Assembly (NCBI GenBank): GCA_034336665.1
Contig: CM067592.1
Span: 37,203,889-37,267,888, forward strand
Direction: 5' to 3'
DNA length: 64,000 nt
From: Luscinia megarhynchos
Lineage: Eukaryota > Chordata > Aves > Passeriformes > Turdidae
The translations under genes and the position numbers were made by a program. This document shows positions 31,125-43,900 of this stretch, one piece after another. Position 1 is the first letter of the stretch; every line of letters starts with the position of its first letter. The notes below the pieces were generated by a model. It made no database searches and was not told where the DNA came from. It saw only the letters and a list, made by a program, of their open reading frames with translations.

Positions 31125-33200
31125 AGAATCATGGAATCCTTAGGGTTGGAAGGAACCTCCGGAGATCATCCAGTCCAATCCCCCTTCCAAGGCACAGTCA
31201 GCTACAGCAGGTTACGCAGGAACCTGTTCAAATTGTTTTTGAATGTCTTCACAGAGGAAGACTCCAAGGCAGCCTGTTCCAGTGCTTTGCCACCCTCAGT
31301 GTAAAGAAATTCTTCCTCATGCTGAGGTGGAACTTCCTGTTTTAGTTTATGGCCATTGCTCCTCGTTCTGTCTCTGGGCACCACTGAAGAGTCTGGCGCC
31401 ATCCTCTTTCACCCACCTTTGAGATATTTATACATGTTAATGAGATCCCCTCTCAGTCTTCTCTTCTCCAGACTAAACAGGCCCAGCTCCTGCAGTCTCT
31501 CCCCATAAGAGAAATGCTCCAGACCCCAAATTATCTTTGTGACCCTCTGCTGGACCCTCTCCAGTAGCTCCTTGTCTCTCTTTCTCTGAGAAGCCCAGAA
31601 TTGGACACAGCGCTCCAGATTCAGCCTCAGCAGGGCCAAGTAGAGGCACAACTCCCTCAGCCTTCTGGCCATGATCTTCCCAAAGCAGCCCAGGATCCCC
31701 TTGGCCCTTCTGGCCACAAGGGCACTGCCAGCTCATGGACAGCTTGTGATCCACTGAGAGTCCCAGGTCCTTCTCCACAGAGCTGCCCTGCAGGAGCAAC
31801 CCCCGACCTGTGGTGGCTCTTGGGGCTGTTCCACCCAAGGTGCAGGACCAGGCACTGGCTCTTGTTGGACTCATTGTCTCTCTGCCCAACTCTCCAGAGT
31901 ATCAAGGTCCCACAGAATGGCACCAGAACCTTCAGGTGGATCAGCCACTCCCTCAGTTTAGTGCCATCAGCAAACCTGCTGAGGGTACATTCTATCTTTT
32001 CATCTGGGTCACTGACAAACAAGTTGAACAAGACTGGTTCCAGTATTGATCCCAGAGAATGCCACTGGCTGTTGGTCTCCAGGTGAATTCTGCTCTGCTG
32101 ATCATGACCCCCTGAGCTCTGCCATTCAGCCAGTCCTCGATCCATCTCACCGTCCATTCCTCTAACCCACATTTCCTGAGCTTACCTGAGAGGATGTTAT
32201 GGGAGACACTGTCAGAAGCCTTCCTGATGCCAAGGCAGACAACATCCACTGTTCTCCCCTCACTCACCCATCCTGCCGTGCCACCACTGAAGCTTCTCAG
32301 ATCGGTCAAGCATGAGTTCCCCTTGGTGAATCCATGGTGACTACTCCCAATGACCTTGTTGTCCTCTACATGCCCAGGCATGACCTCCAGAATGAGCTGT
32401 TCTGTTCCCTTTTCAGGTATGGAGGTGACAGGACATATCTTGCCAGGTCCTCCTTACTGTCCTTTTTGAAAATGGCAGTAATGTTGACTTTCCTCCAGTC
32501 ATTGGGCACCTCTCCTGTTGTCCATGATTTTGCACAGATAATGGAGGTAGGATTAGCAATATCTGCCAGCTCCTGTGGAGCATCCCCTATGGATGCATCC
32601 CATCAGAGCCCATGGATTTATGGGTGTTAAGTCTCTCTAGGTGATCTCTATGACCAGGGCGAAGTCTTCCTTTCTGCAGCCTTCTTCTCTTGCTTCTGAG
32701 GTCTGGGACTCCTGAGGGCTGGCTTCACCAGGGAAGACTGAGACAAAGAGGGTATTCAGTAATTCTTCTCTGTCTTCCATCACCAGGACACCCATCTGAT
32801 TCAGCACTGGCCCCTCATTTTCCCTAATCTTCCTTTTGCTGCTGATGTACTTGTAAAAGCCCTTTCAGTTGCCCTCACCACATTCAATTCCAAGTGGGCC
32901 ATGGTTTTCCTCATCTCATCCCTGCATATTCTGATGATGTTCCTGTAGTCCTCCCACAGCGCTCTTTTTTCACATCCCAGAAATTTCTTTCTAGAAACTC
33001 TCTGCTCATCCTTGGAGATCTACTGTCATCTTTGCCTGATTTCCTGCTCATAGGGCTACACTGGTCTTGAGCTTGGAAGAAGTGATGTTTGAATATTGAC
33101 CAGATTCTTGGACCTCCTTATCTTCTATCTTAGAGCCTTATCCCATGGGATAAGCAGGTCTTTGAAGAGGCTGAAGGTGGCTCTCAGGAAGGTCACACAG
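31125..33200 (-). mobile_element. CR1 LINE retrotransposon, 5'-truncated and decayed
   Basis: Read on the minus strand, the 3' end has the CR1-specific tail (TTCCTTCCAACCC, then ATTCCATGATTCTGA) at about 31125-31170. Upstream, translated fragments resemble the CR1 second open reading frame. Segments at about 31992-32381 (HHGFTKGNSCLTDL, RKASDSVSHNIL, WIEDWLNGRAQ) belong to reverse transcriptase, and the C-terminal part lies at 31409-31717 (ERVQQRVTKII, RRLRGDLINMYKYLKGG). The coding sequence changes frame several times and contains stops, so it is inactive. The CR1-like text fades near 33200; the 5' boundary is approximate. Full-length CR1 is about 4.5 kb, so this copy is truncated, as most are. 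Confidence 0.9.
31992..32381 (-). pseudogene. CR1 reverse transcriptase fragment
   Basis: A 129-codon remnant of the polymerase domain. In intact CR1 the GFTKGRSCLTNL-type segment is followed by the catalytic YVDD-type box. Here the frame is lost before that box; the corresponding FADGTKL text appears in a different frame (within 31657-32172). It is not translated as a functional enzyme. Confidence 0.85.
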
Positions 33201-33318
33201 GACCTGACTCCGAAGACAAATGGCTAATGTGTGTGTCTCAAACAGCCATAACCAGATAGTTGTGGAGCCAACCAAGGATTGTTGATTAACAACAACAGTG
33301 ATAGCTGGTAACACACAC
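33201..33318. other. Short unassigned segment between CR1 and LTR-like sequence
   Basis: About 120 bp that I cannot assign with confidence to either flanking mobile element. It could be the older 5' part of the CR1 copy. Confidence 0.4.
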
Positions 33319-33975
33319 TGTGAGAAAGAACAGGGTGTGCCTGGAGAAGGTGGCCATACAGAAGTAGGGCAGCACTTCTCCAGGACAAACATCCTTGTTG
33401 TAACTCTTGGAGATAAGGACAATACAGCAAACACAGGTATGAGACTGAGAAGCAGGCATGCATGGACTATAGGAAGGGATAAAGACCACCCAAGGCACCT
33501 GAAGCCCTCTGACCCATTTTCAGAAAGGTCTGAAAGAATAGACTGTGAATGATAAGTAATTCATATAGAAAATGAGAAAGTTATCTTCATGGCAGGGAAG
33601 AAAAGCATCTTCACAAAGCCCAGGCACATATGCATCCTGTGTCCCTGGACTCCCCATCAGCTGGAGCCATGCTGGAGCTCTCTCTCTGTGTCTCATTTTC
33701 CTTCTCTCTCCTCTTTAACTCACCTCTCTTCTCTGTCTCTTTTTCTTCCTCTCTCTCCCCCCCTCCTGCTCTCTCCCCTTTTGCCCTACCTTTTTATCCA
33801 AACGCCACTGCTGTGTGCTTATTCTAGGAGATCAGGGACTAACTTGTATCAAATCTCATGCCAAGTGTGGAATTTACTAATAAAGTTTTGTAAGCTTCTG
33901 CAGACCATCCAACTTCTGTTGTTCCCTTGGACCACAAGCATCTACAAAACTTGAGTGTTTCCCAAGGACAGGACA
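33319..33975 (+). mobile_element. Probable solitary LTR of an endogenous retrovirus
   Basis: A 657-bp interval beginning TGTGAGAAAG and ending in CA. It has the layout of an LTR: a CT-rich tract (33690-33780), a TATA-like TTTTTAT at 33791-33797, and AATAAA at 33879-33884 about 85 bp further on, followed by a short U5-like tail. The flanking six bases are ACACAC on the left and ACACAG on the right, a possible 6-bp target-site duplication with one mismatch. No internal viral genes lie beside it. The low complexity of the flanks makes the boundary assignment tentative, and the family is not identified. Confidence 0.45.
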
Positions 33976-34136
33976 ACACAGTGACTTGGAATGGCAGTAT
34001 AACATGTAAAAGGGCAAGCTTCGATCTGAAATAAGAACCTTCCAAACTAAGAGAAAATGGAGGATCAGAGGACAATGCAGAGGACAATAGGTCAACAGAA
34101 TAGGCATTATTTGGGTGTCATATCCATAACAGTGGT
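33976..34136. other. Gap between the LTR-like element and the FBP2 3' end
   Basis: Unique-looking AT-rich sequence; nothing recognisable. Confidence 0.4.
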
Positions 34137-34722
34137 TTATTTCAATTTGTGCTTTGAAAGGTGGGTGTAAATAACACATGATATTTCCTGTTTTTATGAG
34201 AAATGAAACACCATGGCAATGCTGCAGCCATCTCTATTAATGACCCAAAATATATATAATTCACAGCTTAAAAATACTGTTTCAGATAGCATGACACTTC
34301 TGCTCTTCTTAGGGCTGTCAAGATAAAAAGCGTCTGCAAGAAAGCCTCTGACAGAAAATCCAGATAATGGCATTGCAAATATTAATGTGGAAATCCTGTC
34401 GTGAACCATGCCATCCATGTAATGTTAGATGCAAAGCTTCAGATCGGATACTGACACAATTCACATCCTTTTGTTAATATTATATAAAGTAAGTAGTTTC
34501 TGTTTGTCATGACTCTGTCTCTTCACTTGCCCTGCATGAATCAGAATTAAAAGATTTTAACACTTGCCTGCAAGGGAAATGAAATCTCACCATTTTTCAT
34601 GTTCTTGTAAACTGGGACTTTCACTGGGAGATTGGTGGTAAATGCTAGAAGCCACCACTTTGAAAGGTAAAGTATTTCTTGGACACTGAAAAAGGACAAG
34701 CAAGATCTGATGTAGAAAGTCT
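34137..34722 (-). promoter_or_regulatory. FBP2: FBP2 3' UTR with candidate poly(A) signal
   Basis: On the minus strand, the first canonical AATAAA after the FBP2 stop codon is at 34142-34137, giving a UTR of about 0.6 kb. Weaker variants occur closer to the stop, so the true end may be nearer. Confidence 0.4.
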
Positions 34723-34917
34723 TTAGCTGCTCTTCTGGTGTTTCTTTACACAAGTGAGGTATTCTTGCACATCATCTGGAGAGCCAACTATAAAAGGAAC
34801 TCTCTGGTGAATATTCTCAGGTTTCACATCCAGCACTGCTTCGGTCCCTGTAGTTGCCATCCCACCTGCCTGCTCAATGATGAAAGCAATAGGATTGCAT
34901 TCATAGAGAAGTCGAAG
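34723..34917 (-). CDS. FBP2: FBP2 exon 7: C-terminus
   Basis: Encodes residues 277-340 and a TAA stop at 34725-34723. LRLLYECNP contains metal ligand E282. It ends with [17 protein letters not shown]. Confidence 0.97.
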   Translation of the reverse strand, partial: LRLLYECNPIAFIIEQAGGMATTGTEAVLDVKPENIHQRVPFIVGSPDDVQEYLTCVKKHQKSS

Positions 34918-37900
34918 CTAGAAAGAAAGAGGAAACACATGACTGCCTTTGGGGGAAATTATATCAAAGGACTTGACAAAACTTAGCATTCCTTTTGTGT
35001 TTTTAGAAAATCTTGTACCAAACTTCAATTGGCCTAAGTAGCAATGTCTTTTAGAGAGCCCCTCCTTCCCTCTCTCCTTCTCCCCTTTCCTAAAGCCTTC
35101 TGTTTGGAGGAACAGTGCACTGACCTTACAGGCATCACCACTATCATTTCCAAGCTGACATAAAGATGTGTAGCACCAGTGAAGCTGTATTTTGTCAAAA
35201 ATGTCAAAAGTGGGTCCCACAGACATCAGCAAAACAGTTAACCCAGCTAAGCTAACAGTACTGGGAAAGAAAAGCCAAAATATCTTCTCATATGGAGCCT
35301 TTATATGTTAGCTCAGAGCTTGGGATAATCATGTTATGTTTAGTCAGGATATTTTGGAGTTTGAAACTTAATGCTCCCAATTTCAAATTTCAGGATTTTA
35401 TTGCTTCTCTTCAGAAATGCAGATATCAGTGGCTATCCAGATAGTGGCTGGAACTTATCCAGATAGTGGCTTCAGAAGGAGCTGCAGTTGATTATTAAAG
35501 GCAAAATTTCCCTTTTAGTTTGGACACTGATGTCTGCTTACATTTTTTAAAAATGTTACCTCTTGGGCTGAGTGTGTTCTGGTGGAATGCAAACTTATTT
35601 AGGACATATGCCAAAAGTTTCTGTGCTTAAATGAACATCGATTATAGCTAGTCAGTTCTGAAGAAACATTATTTCTGTAGGTTTATCTATGAAGTGCTCA
35701 TGTACAACAATATTAGCACATGTTTTGTTTAAAGCACTCTTGACATGTACAAAAGAGGGAGTATTTTATGGGAAAAATGAAGTGTGGCAGAATGTGACTG
35801 TATATAGGGACAGAGAAAAGGGTTGAACACAGGACTTCACGGCCCATCATGCCTTTAGCACACTGCAATAAAACCGTGACATATCACAACTTAAATAGAA
35901 CTATATTACCTTCTTTCTTATCTTTACAGCCCACTGAAGTGCTACTTCTGGCACAAGGACTCCATCTCTGAGGCAACATGGGATAAGTATCTTTCTCTTT
36001 TCTTCCTATTGCTTGGCCCACTTCTGGAAGATCATGAGCCAGCAAACAGCAGTGGTATCACCATGGAACCACACTTCAACTTTCTTGTTGCTAAGCTGTG
36101 ACTGTGCAAGGTGAGGAAAGCAGTTTTTCTTCAGGTAGCAGTGCACTTGCACCTAGGCATCTTGAGAAGGCTCTGTCTGCAGATAGGTTTAACATTTTCA
36201 CCTAATATAAAACTATAAGCCTTAAGTTTATAAAAAATATTATTTAAAATATATCATTTGAAAAGAAGATTTATTTGTTGTCTTCTCCTGTAGTGTTCAT
36301 TGAGCATTTGGTTTTCTTTCTTTAACTTTAGGAAGGACCTGTATCTTTTAGGGCCTACATCCATGTCATTTGCATTTACTTTGAAGACTTTTGATCAATT
36401 CCAGTGACATTTAATTCTTTTCAGCTCTCTAAGCAAGTGCATAGACTGTCTTTCAGGGGAAAGATGATCAGGACACTTGCCAGAAGAGTATTATTTCTCC
36501 AATAAGAAAATATACATGTGAAAAGAACTGTATACACCTGCACTCTGAGACTGAAAGAAAACTTATTTGTATTGATAACATATTTTGCTTCTTCCATTGC
36601 TCTCTTTACTATGGCAGTTCAAGCCAGAGCAACCCAATAATAAATGTGGGTTAATTCCTGTGGTAACTTTTATTTCTATAAAGTTATGTGGCTACTTTGT
36701 TCCTTTGTTCTTCTGTCCTGTTTCCCATTCTCTCTTTTCAACAATGGTTTAGTACAGATTTCAAAACAAAAAGTTTAATTTGAAGAGGCCAGTCAGCAAA
36801 CACACTTTTTTCACACACAGCAAATTCTTTTTTTGTCCGTTTCCCATATGTACAAACAGATCCACATCATTTAGTGAGGGATTTTTGGGGTAGTGTTATG
36901 GTTCTTTTTTCCCTGTGGGATGCTGATTCAAAAATTTGAATCATTTTTGCCTGGACAAATATACAGATATTTTTGGTTGTCAATGTTGAAGGTAATTATT
37001 TTCCTGTTTTTGCTTTGAAGATAATTTGGATCATACAAGCTCACCATGATGGAACAAGTAGTCTTCTCTCCCTAAAGACTGTAAATATCAGTATATTCTG
37101 AGACCCCTATGGGAGATGGGGCAGATTCTTCCATGTACCAGCCATGCAAAAACAGTTGAATAGAAGGTTTAAGTATGGTGTAGATCAGGAAAAAATTTAC
37201 TCTTGGAGTCAGAACACCATGTCCAATCTGTTATGTGCTGAGCCAATGATTTCCTAAGGATGATCTGCAGGTTACTGTTGGTCCACAGATCATCTGTATG
37301 ACTAGGTCTCCTAAAATATATTTGTTTAGAAAGCTGATAATCAGGGTATCTGATGCTGCAGGAGAGAAGGTGAGGTTGACAATGGCCCATCAGTTTCAAA
37401 GCCTGACTGCATTGCACTGCATTGTCATGGTGCATTTTGTACCAGTGTCCAAATGAGAAGTCATTTTTTCCTAAAATACTGCACTAAAAACCCACTTTCC
37501 ACTTTAGTGACCTATTCTGATCGGGTAGTAGAAGCCCAAGTTTGCAGAGCTGGTGATATAAACTCAGTGTCCTTTGGAAACATAAGGTAGGAAAACCTTT
37601 TTTTCTAGCATTGGACAAAACCCTTTCTGGGATTCAGCATATCCCACTGGCTGGTGGGATAACTCTAGTTGACAGTTTGAAGTGCAGAGATTTTCCTTAG
37701 ATCTGTGTTGTATCTGCACAGATGTCTCCATGGGTTTCTGTGGTACTGAAATTTTATCTTTAGAAAAATTATTAAGTCCTTGGTTGCAGTGAAAACCACT
37801 TGAATATTTCATAGTATAAAAGCACAGAGGAAGATTTCTGGCCTAAATTGGCAATTGGCTAAACTTCTTTTCTAAATTTGATTGCTAACTGTCATCTTCA

Positions 37901-40900
37901 TTAATAATTTTTTCAGCAGTGGAAAATTATGATTTGTTTATTTATCTAAACTATTGCTCTAGTAATACCAGAGGTATTAAGTTGGCTAGGTTCACCAGAA
38001 AGGAATTCAAATTATGTACCTTTCCTTTAGGACTCTTCTGATTAGCAGGATACATGAAGATCCCACCATACATCAAGGTGCGGTGAACATCAGCTACCAT
38101 GGAGCCCACATACCTGGCACCATATGGGGAACTGCCATCCTGAAAAACACAGAGAAAAGCAATATACTTACCAGGCTAGACAATCAGGAGCGAGGCAAAA
38201 CGTAATTTTGCTATGAAATAGGGGTCAAAACTGCTTAAATCAATGGCTGCTTATGGATACTGCAAATATCAAAATCAGTCCTAAGATCAGCCTTTTGTAA
38301 GATGAGGTCATCTTCAGGGTCCAAAGATAAGAGTTTAAAGAGCTGCATTCACAGTATGCAAACCAGAGTGCCTGCAATCTCAATGCAAAATCTGGAACCA
38401 AAACTCAGCCTGTGAAAAACCAAGGGACTTAAAATTTCTTCACCTTATCAGTACAAGGTCAAAGTAATTTGACTTTTGGTCTTTCACTGGTTCCTAAGCC
38501 AGAGCATGAGGAGGGATATCACTTAACTACATGCCCAGATGGTGCCAAGAGGACTCCAACTTTTACCTTCTAGCTTATTTGTCGAGTGGTGAAATTGGTC
38601 ATAGCATTCATTCTGCAGCCTAGTTTGGGAGACAGCAATTTATTCATGAATGTAATTTTCCTTGCTCTCAGCTTAGAAATTGGTGTTGTTGAAAGACAGG
38701 CATATTAGCGAGAGCAATCAAGGAAGTATTCATGTCAGTCTCAGGTCTGCTGGTCACAGAAATGGCTAGGTAGGAAATATAGAAGACAAGCAAGGTGTCT
38801 CAATCAAATAGAAGTTCATACAGTAGACCAAATAAGCTCCACTTAAGAAACATGACACGTCACCATACTTTTATGAAGGGGAGATACAAAATACAGATAT
38901 AAACTGAATGAAAGCTTCTTAAGAGAAGACTTTTGCTGGTCTTCTCATATCTTTTAATCTGTCTTCAATAAAGCTGAGGAAGAATCTTGATCTTCCCAGA
39001 ACTAGAGACTGAACTTCATGAAAATTTAATACACATATATGTTTTACTTTACAGTGCTAAAAGTCTGAAAGTATCTCAGCTATTTTTTTTCTATCTGGAT
39101 CAATTTTCCAATAAAAGATATCAGCACTTTCTATAAAGCTCATCCTGTACTACTAGTACAGCAATGATAGCTCCAAGACCTTCAGACACCACAAGTTAGA
39201 CACCTTTCCCAGCAAAATCATAAGGTTGGCTGGGGGAAAAATCCACAATAGAAAGGAAAATAGACAAAAAACATAATTCTATTTTCAGATCACTTTTTCA
39301 AACTATTCAATGTGACTGTGAAGTTTTGATAATGACTCGCTTTTAAAATGGAAGAAAATTCTCGTGAAATTATACTTTATAAAGCAACAGAACTCTAAGA
39401 AGTTGAGTCCTATGCTGTTAAATATAAGACTTGGATTTTTGATATAGCTGATAATAAAATTGGAAAAGAGACCTATTTCAGGCTATGTAATAACTCTTGC
39501 TCAACTGTACATATGTCGGTTTTCATGATTCATGTTGAAAACGTTAGGAGAACTAGGAAATATTCAGAAGAAAACAATGCAAACGATGGAAGACTGATGG
39601 ATAAGACACAGCCTAGGGCTTTTACATTTAGTTTTGTTTGAATCTGTTCTTATTAATTGTAGGCACAAGTGAACAAAGTTTTAAGTATTTGCTCCCTTGT
39701 TTTTTATGGCTTATGCTCAAATAATTGCATATTTAGGCTTCAAATGAAAGCATCTCCATCTCACCGCTTTTTGTACTTGTGACTTTGCAATTGTAAAAAT
39801 CTGACATCAGGAAAAACCAAACACCTAAAGAGGTATCAAAGAGAGACAAATGCGAGTTTTCAGTTAGAGTCTGGGAAAGATGGGATTATAGTCTCAAATT
39901 ACTTTTAAAAATTCAATCAAAAGAAGAACTTTCTTTCTTGCTTTTAAAAGGTAATGAACTGAGTCTTAAGAACAGTTTTTGAACACTAGGAAAAGCCATA
40001 ACATATTAACAAGCAGCCCCTGAACCAGACCCCTAAGGACTGCTTCTATGACATTATCAAATAAGGACTCTAAACCACAGGTATAAAATTCGAGCTGCAC
40101 AGCTGAGCCGCCTGCGTACACATCATCTGAGAGGTTTGGAATGTGCTAGATTTCCTTATTCACATGCAGATTATTTACATAATTTGGGTGTACATGGACT
40201 CCGTTATGCAAAGCATGCTTTGTGGGTTCCCTTCCAACTCAGGATATTCTAAGCTCATGAGATGCCACTGACAATTTTAGTTGCTTCTTACCTGGGCAGA
40301 TATTCATCAGCTAGAGACTGTGATGAGAAAAATGCAGAAGATAAATTCCTCCTTTCTGATAAGGTTATCACTTGAACCGCACACTGAAATAAAATTTTTA
40401 CTTCCCCTAGCATACAGCTGTCTGCATGGGAAGAATAAATACTCCTTTTAGTTAGTGAAATATTATTTCTCGTTTCTCCAGTTTTGTTGCTTATGCATTT
40501 TTTTTTACAGATGAGAAAGTTAATTGGTGCAGCATGCGTATTGGCATATTGCCCAGGCCTTCTTCTTAAACAAAGTAATAGAGCATGAATGCTAGACAGG
40601 TTCATCTCAAGTCCTCAGTAATGCCAAGAGCTGTGTTTGCTCAATAAGCACTTCTGATTGTTTGGTTGATGCCAATGATAGAGTTGGAGAACCTTCATGC
40701 TCCCTTGGTTTTTGAGTAAACTTGTGGCTACTCAGTTCTACCCCTTCTGCTGCTTTTTTTTTTCCCTTGATGCAAATGAACAAAAATTATGAATAACAGG
40801 TAGGTCCTGTGGGTTTTTTCTTCACATTGTGATAGAAGTCAATTTTTCATTTCTTTCTTCTACTGATTTCTGACAGCCCTGTTCTTCCACAGCAGAACAA

Positions 40901-43900
40901 GACCCAGTTTTCTTATATAAATGTGATGACTAGAAGAGGGGGGGACAAGAAATTTTTTCTACAGACTACAACAGCAACACCCTGCATCCCTTACTCCACA
41001 TACAGGCATGGTGATAAAAGAATAGTGGTTTTACTAGCTTTTTTGTGTCACTCAGACACAGCTTGGCTAGATGACAGAAGAAGGCTTCATACTGAAATGT
41101 GCTGTTGATGGCAAGTTTTTAATGGCATTGCTGAAAAAAATCCTTAACCAGTAAGTCTCAATTGCACAGCTCTCATCATCAGCAAGCTGTGATGAGACTT
41201 GAACTTCTCTTGTGCCTGACTGTAGGAAGCAAAGAAAAAAGTAGGTGTCATAGCAAAGTGTGACAATGTCCACAGGGTGTTTCAAATTCTACCATGGGTG
41301 AACCAGTGCCAGAGAGAAGCTAGGGCCTTGCAGCCATTCTGTGGGGGAGTTATAGTAAAATTTGTGCAGATTGACAGTTTCTGGCCCAGCAGTGCCCACT
41401 AAGCATTACAGACTGGAGTAAATGTTGCATTACAGGCACCTTTGCAAACAGAAGTTTGCTCTTCAAACTGGCCAAGCAGTGTGATTTTGCCATGCTTAAT
41501 AAAAAATTATCTTCATTCTCATACCTGAAGAGATGTGGTTAGATGTCTGTTTCCCACTACATGATAGCAGTAGGAGGCTTAGGTCTGGCCTGCAGAACAT
41601 CAGCATTTTTCTAATGCTCCTCATTCAGAATTGATGCCTTAGGTAAATGGAGATCCACAAGAAACTTTGAGGGTCAATGCTGCTTCATAGTCCAAACTGT
41701 CTCATCTGGAACACTGCTGTTAGATAGTGAGGTCGCTCTTCTACTCATAAATGGCTGATTTTTAGTGTTTTGTTGCTAATGATGGTATAGGACATATGGC
41801 ATGTTGTGGACAGCATTGTACTTTTGTTTCCCTGTTTTATTTTTAACTTTTCAGTTTTCTGTGGCAATGTCAGAGAGTCCTCTGAACAGCATGTTTACCA
41901 AGATCCACAGAAAGGAGTTAATAGAAATATGATCTAAGGAAGAAAAATGCAAAAGAGTCACAAATAGATAAAACAGATGCCCTGTCTCTTGGCTTCTAGC
42001 AGCCAGAAGAGTGTAGGGTGAATGATCTGCCCAAATAAGAAGGTGCTCCTCCCTGCCCACATCAGCTCCTCCTCAAGTCACAGAGGATGTCCAGCAGACA
42101 CACTCACTACCATTCTGCACACTGGAGAGAAGGGCACAAAGACTGAAACTGTGAAAACCTCCACCTGGCTCATGCAGGGAAGGTGGGACGTCATCAGGGT
42201 GGCTGCAGCTGGTCAGGCTTACAGATGAGGCCAGGAAGCACGTTTTATGCTACGGAGAAATGACAAATCCTGTTTTCTCTAGTCCTCCCCACAGTGCGAA
42301 TATAATGTCCTTTCCAAATCAAGGACCTGAGTTATGTTGTTTCCAAAACTCAGGTTCATAACAAGCTTCAGATGGGCAGGGCACTTCCTTGTGCTTTGTG
42401 GCCATAACATTTGTGCCTCAGCCCTTCTACTGTACATCCCAGAGCAACAGAAAATGTGATTGTTCAGCACAACTGAGAAGATTTCCTGTGCCCTAAATAA
42501 CCCATGAACTTCTGTGCTTCTTGCTTTAAAGCAAGAAAAATATCTGACAACTTCTGTTGCATTAGACCAAAATTTCAATCGGTTTTCATGGAATGATGCA
42601 CAGATTTGAGATAAAATAGTGCTTGCAAAGGAGTTTTTTCTGGTATGTCCTAACTTAAGGACTTAGTGGGTCACATGATAGATCTGTCCTCATTGATCCT
42701 GTGGGGAAATTCCTCTGTTTGGTCTTTCCACTGAGTTTGGAATCTCTTCAGTTGTTTCCTAGTTGCCTCCGGAGGATGTATTTGTTTAAGAGTTTTACTT
42801 TAAATAACATTTTGGTGGTTTGCAAATACACGAATTAATGAATCCAATCTTAGTGCATTATACTGAATACATAGCCTGGTATAATGTGAGCAGAATGAGA
42901 AGCACAGATGTTCTTCACTTTCCCAGCTGGATTAGGTTTCAGGAAGTATGAAAGTTGTGTCATGGGTTTCTGCTTCTCTCACAGCTGAACTGAATGCAGA
43001 CTTTGAAGTCTCAAAATAATCTCAAATGTTTTAGAATGCTGTGGTGTGACACAGTCTGCAGCTTCAGTCTGGGTAATATGAAAAGGAGGGTTTGATATTC
43101 AAGCTATAGCTCATATGGTAAATCCAGATTTTTTAGCTCGGAAGGAGGAGCTTATCATGGCACCATTTTTTAAATGCTAACTTATTATATTTCCCTTTAA
43201 CAGCACCCCAAGGTTTTTACTTGAATCCGTCCATTCATTTAAGACAAACCATATTACTAGTATACTTGACAAATAATAGCTTAAAAATAATCTGACTTTT
43301 TTAATAGGAAGAGCTTTAGAAATGGTTTTATGGCCAAATTAATTCCCTAGTTAATCCACATCACCATATGTCATTATGACTTACTCTTCACATAGCCACA
43401 CCTTTTAGAGAGCTTCCAGCTTTCCACATTGACAGCTTGTGCTCTCCTAGCATTGATAAGTTAATACAAAACTGTATTTGTCCCAGGAAATTCAGACATG
43501 GAATGTCTTTCTCCAAGAAAGTTCATCAGACATGAGATGTCTCTCTTTCACCCACCAAATGCAGTGAAATTGTGCCTCACACCATTCATTCATTCATTCA
43601 CCCAGCCAATGGTGTAGTTCATGCTCCATATGATGTGAGTAGACCGTGCAAGAATGATGCTGCATTTTTCAGATGCAAGAGGGTACAGGAAGGAGAAGGT
43701 GATGCCACCCAGATGGAGAAGCTGATGCCACCCAGATTCCTGCAAACACCTTCCAGGCAGCACATGGACTCCAGCCCGGAATGCCCAGCTGCACATATAG
43801 CTAGAAAATGAGGGTATGCCCAAATTGGCATGCACATTTCCAGAGATATTGAAAGGTCTTCAGGACATTTCCCTTCACACAAACAAGCTATGATTTTATT

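Noticed and set aside
31601..32086. 161-codon plus-strand frame
   Set aside because: Antisense of the CR1 coding region.
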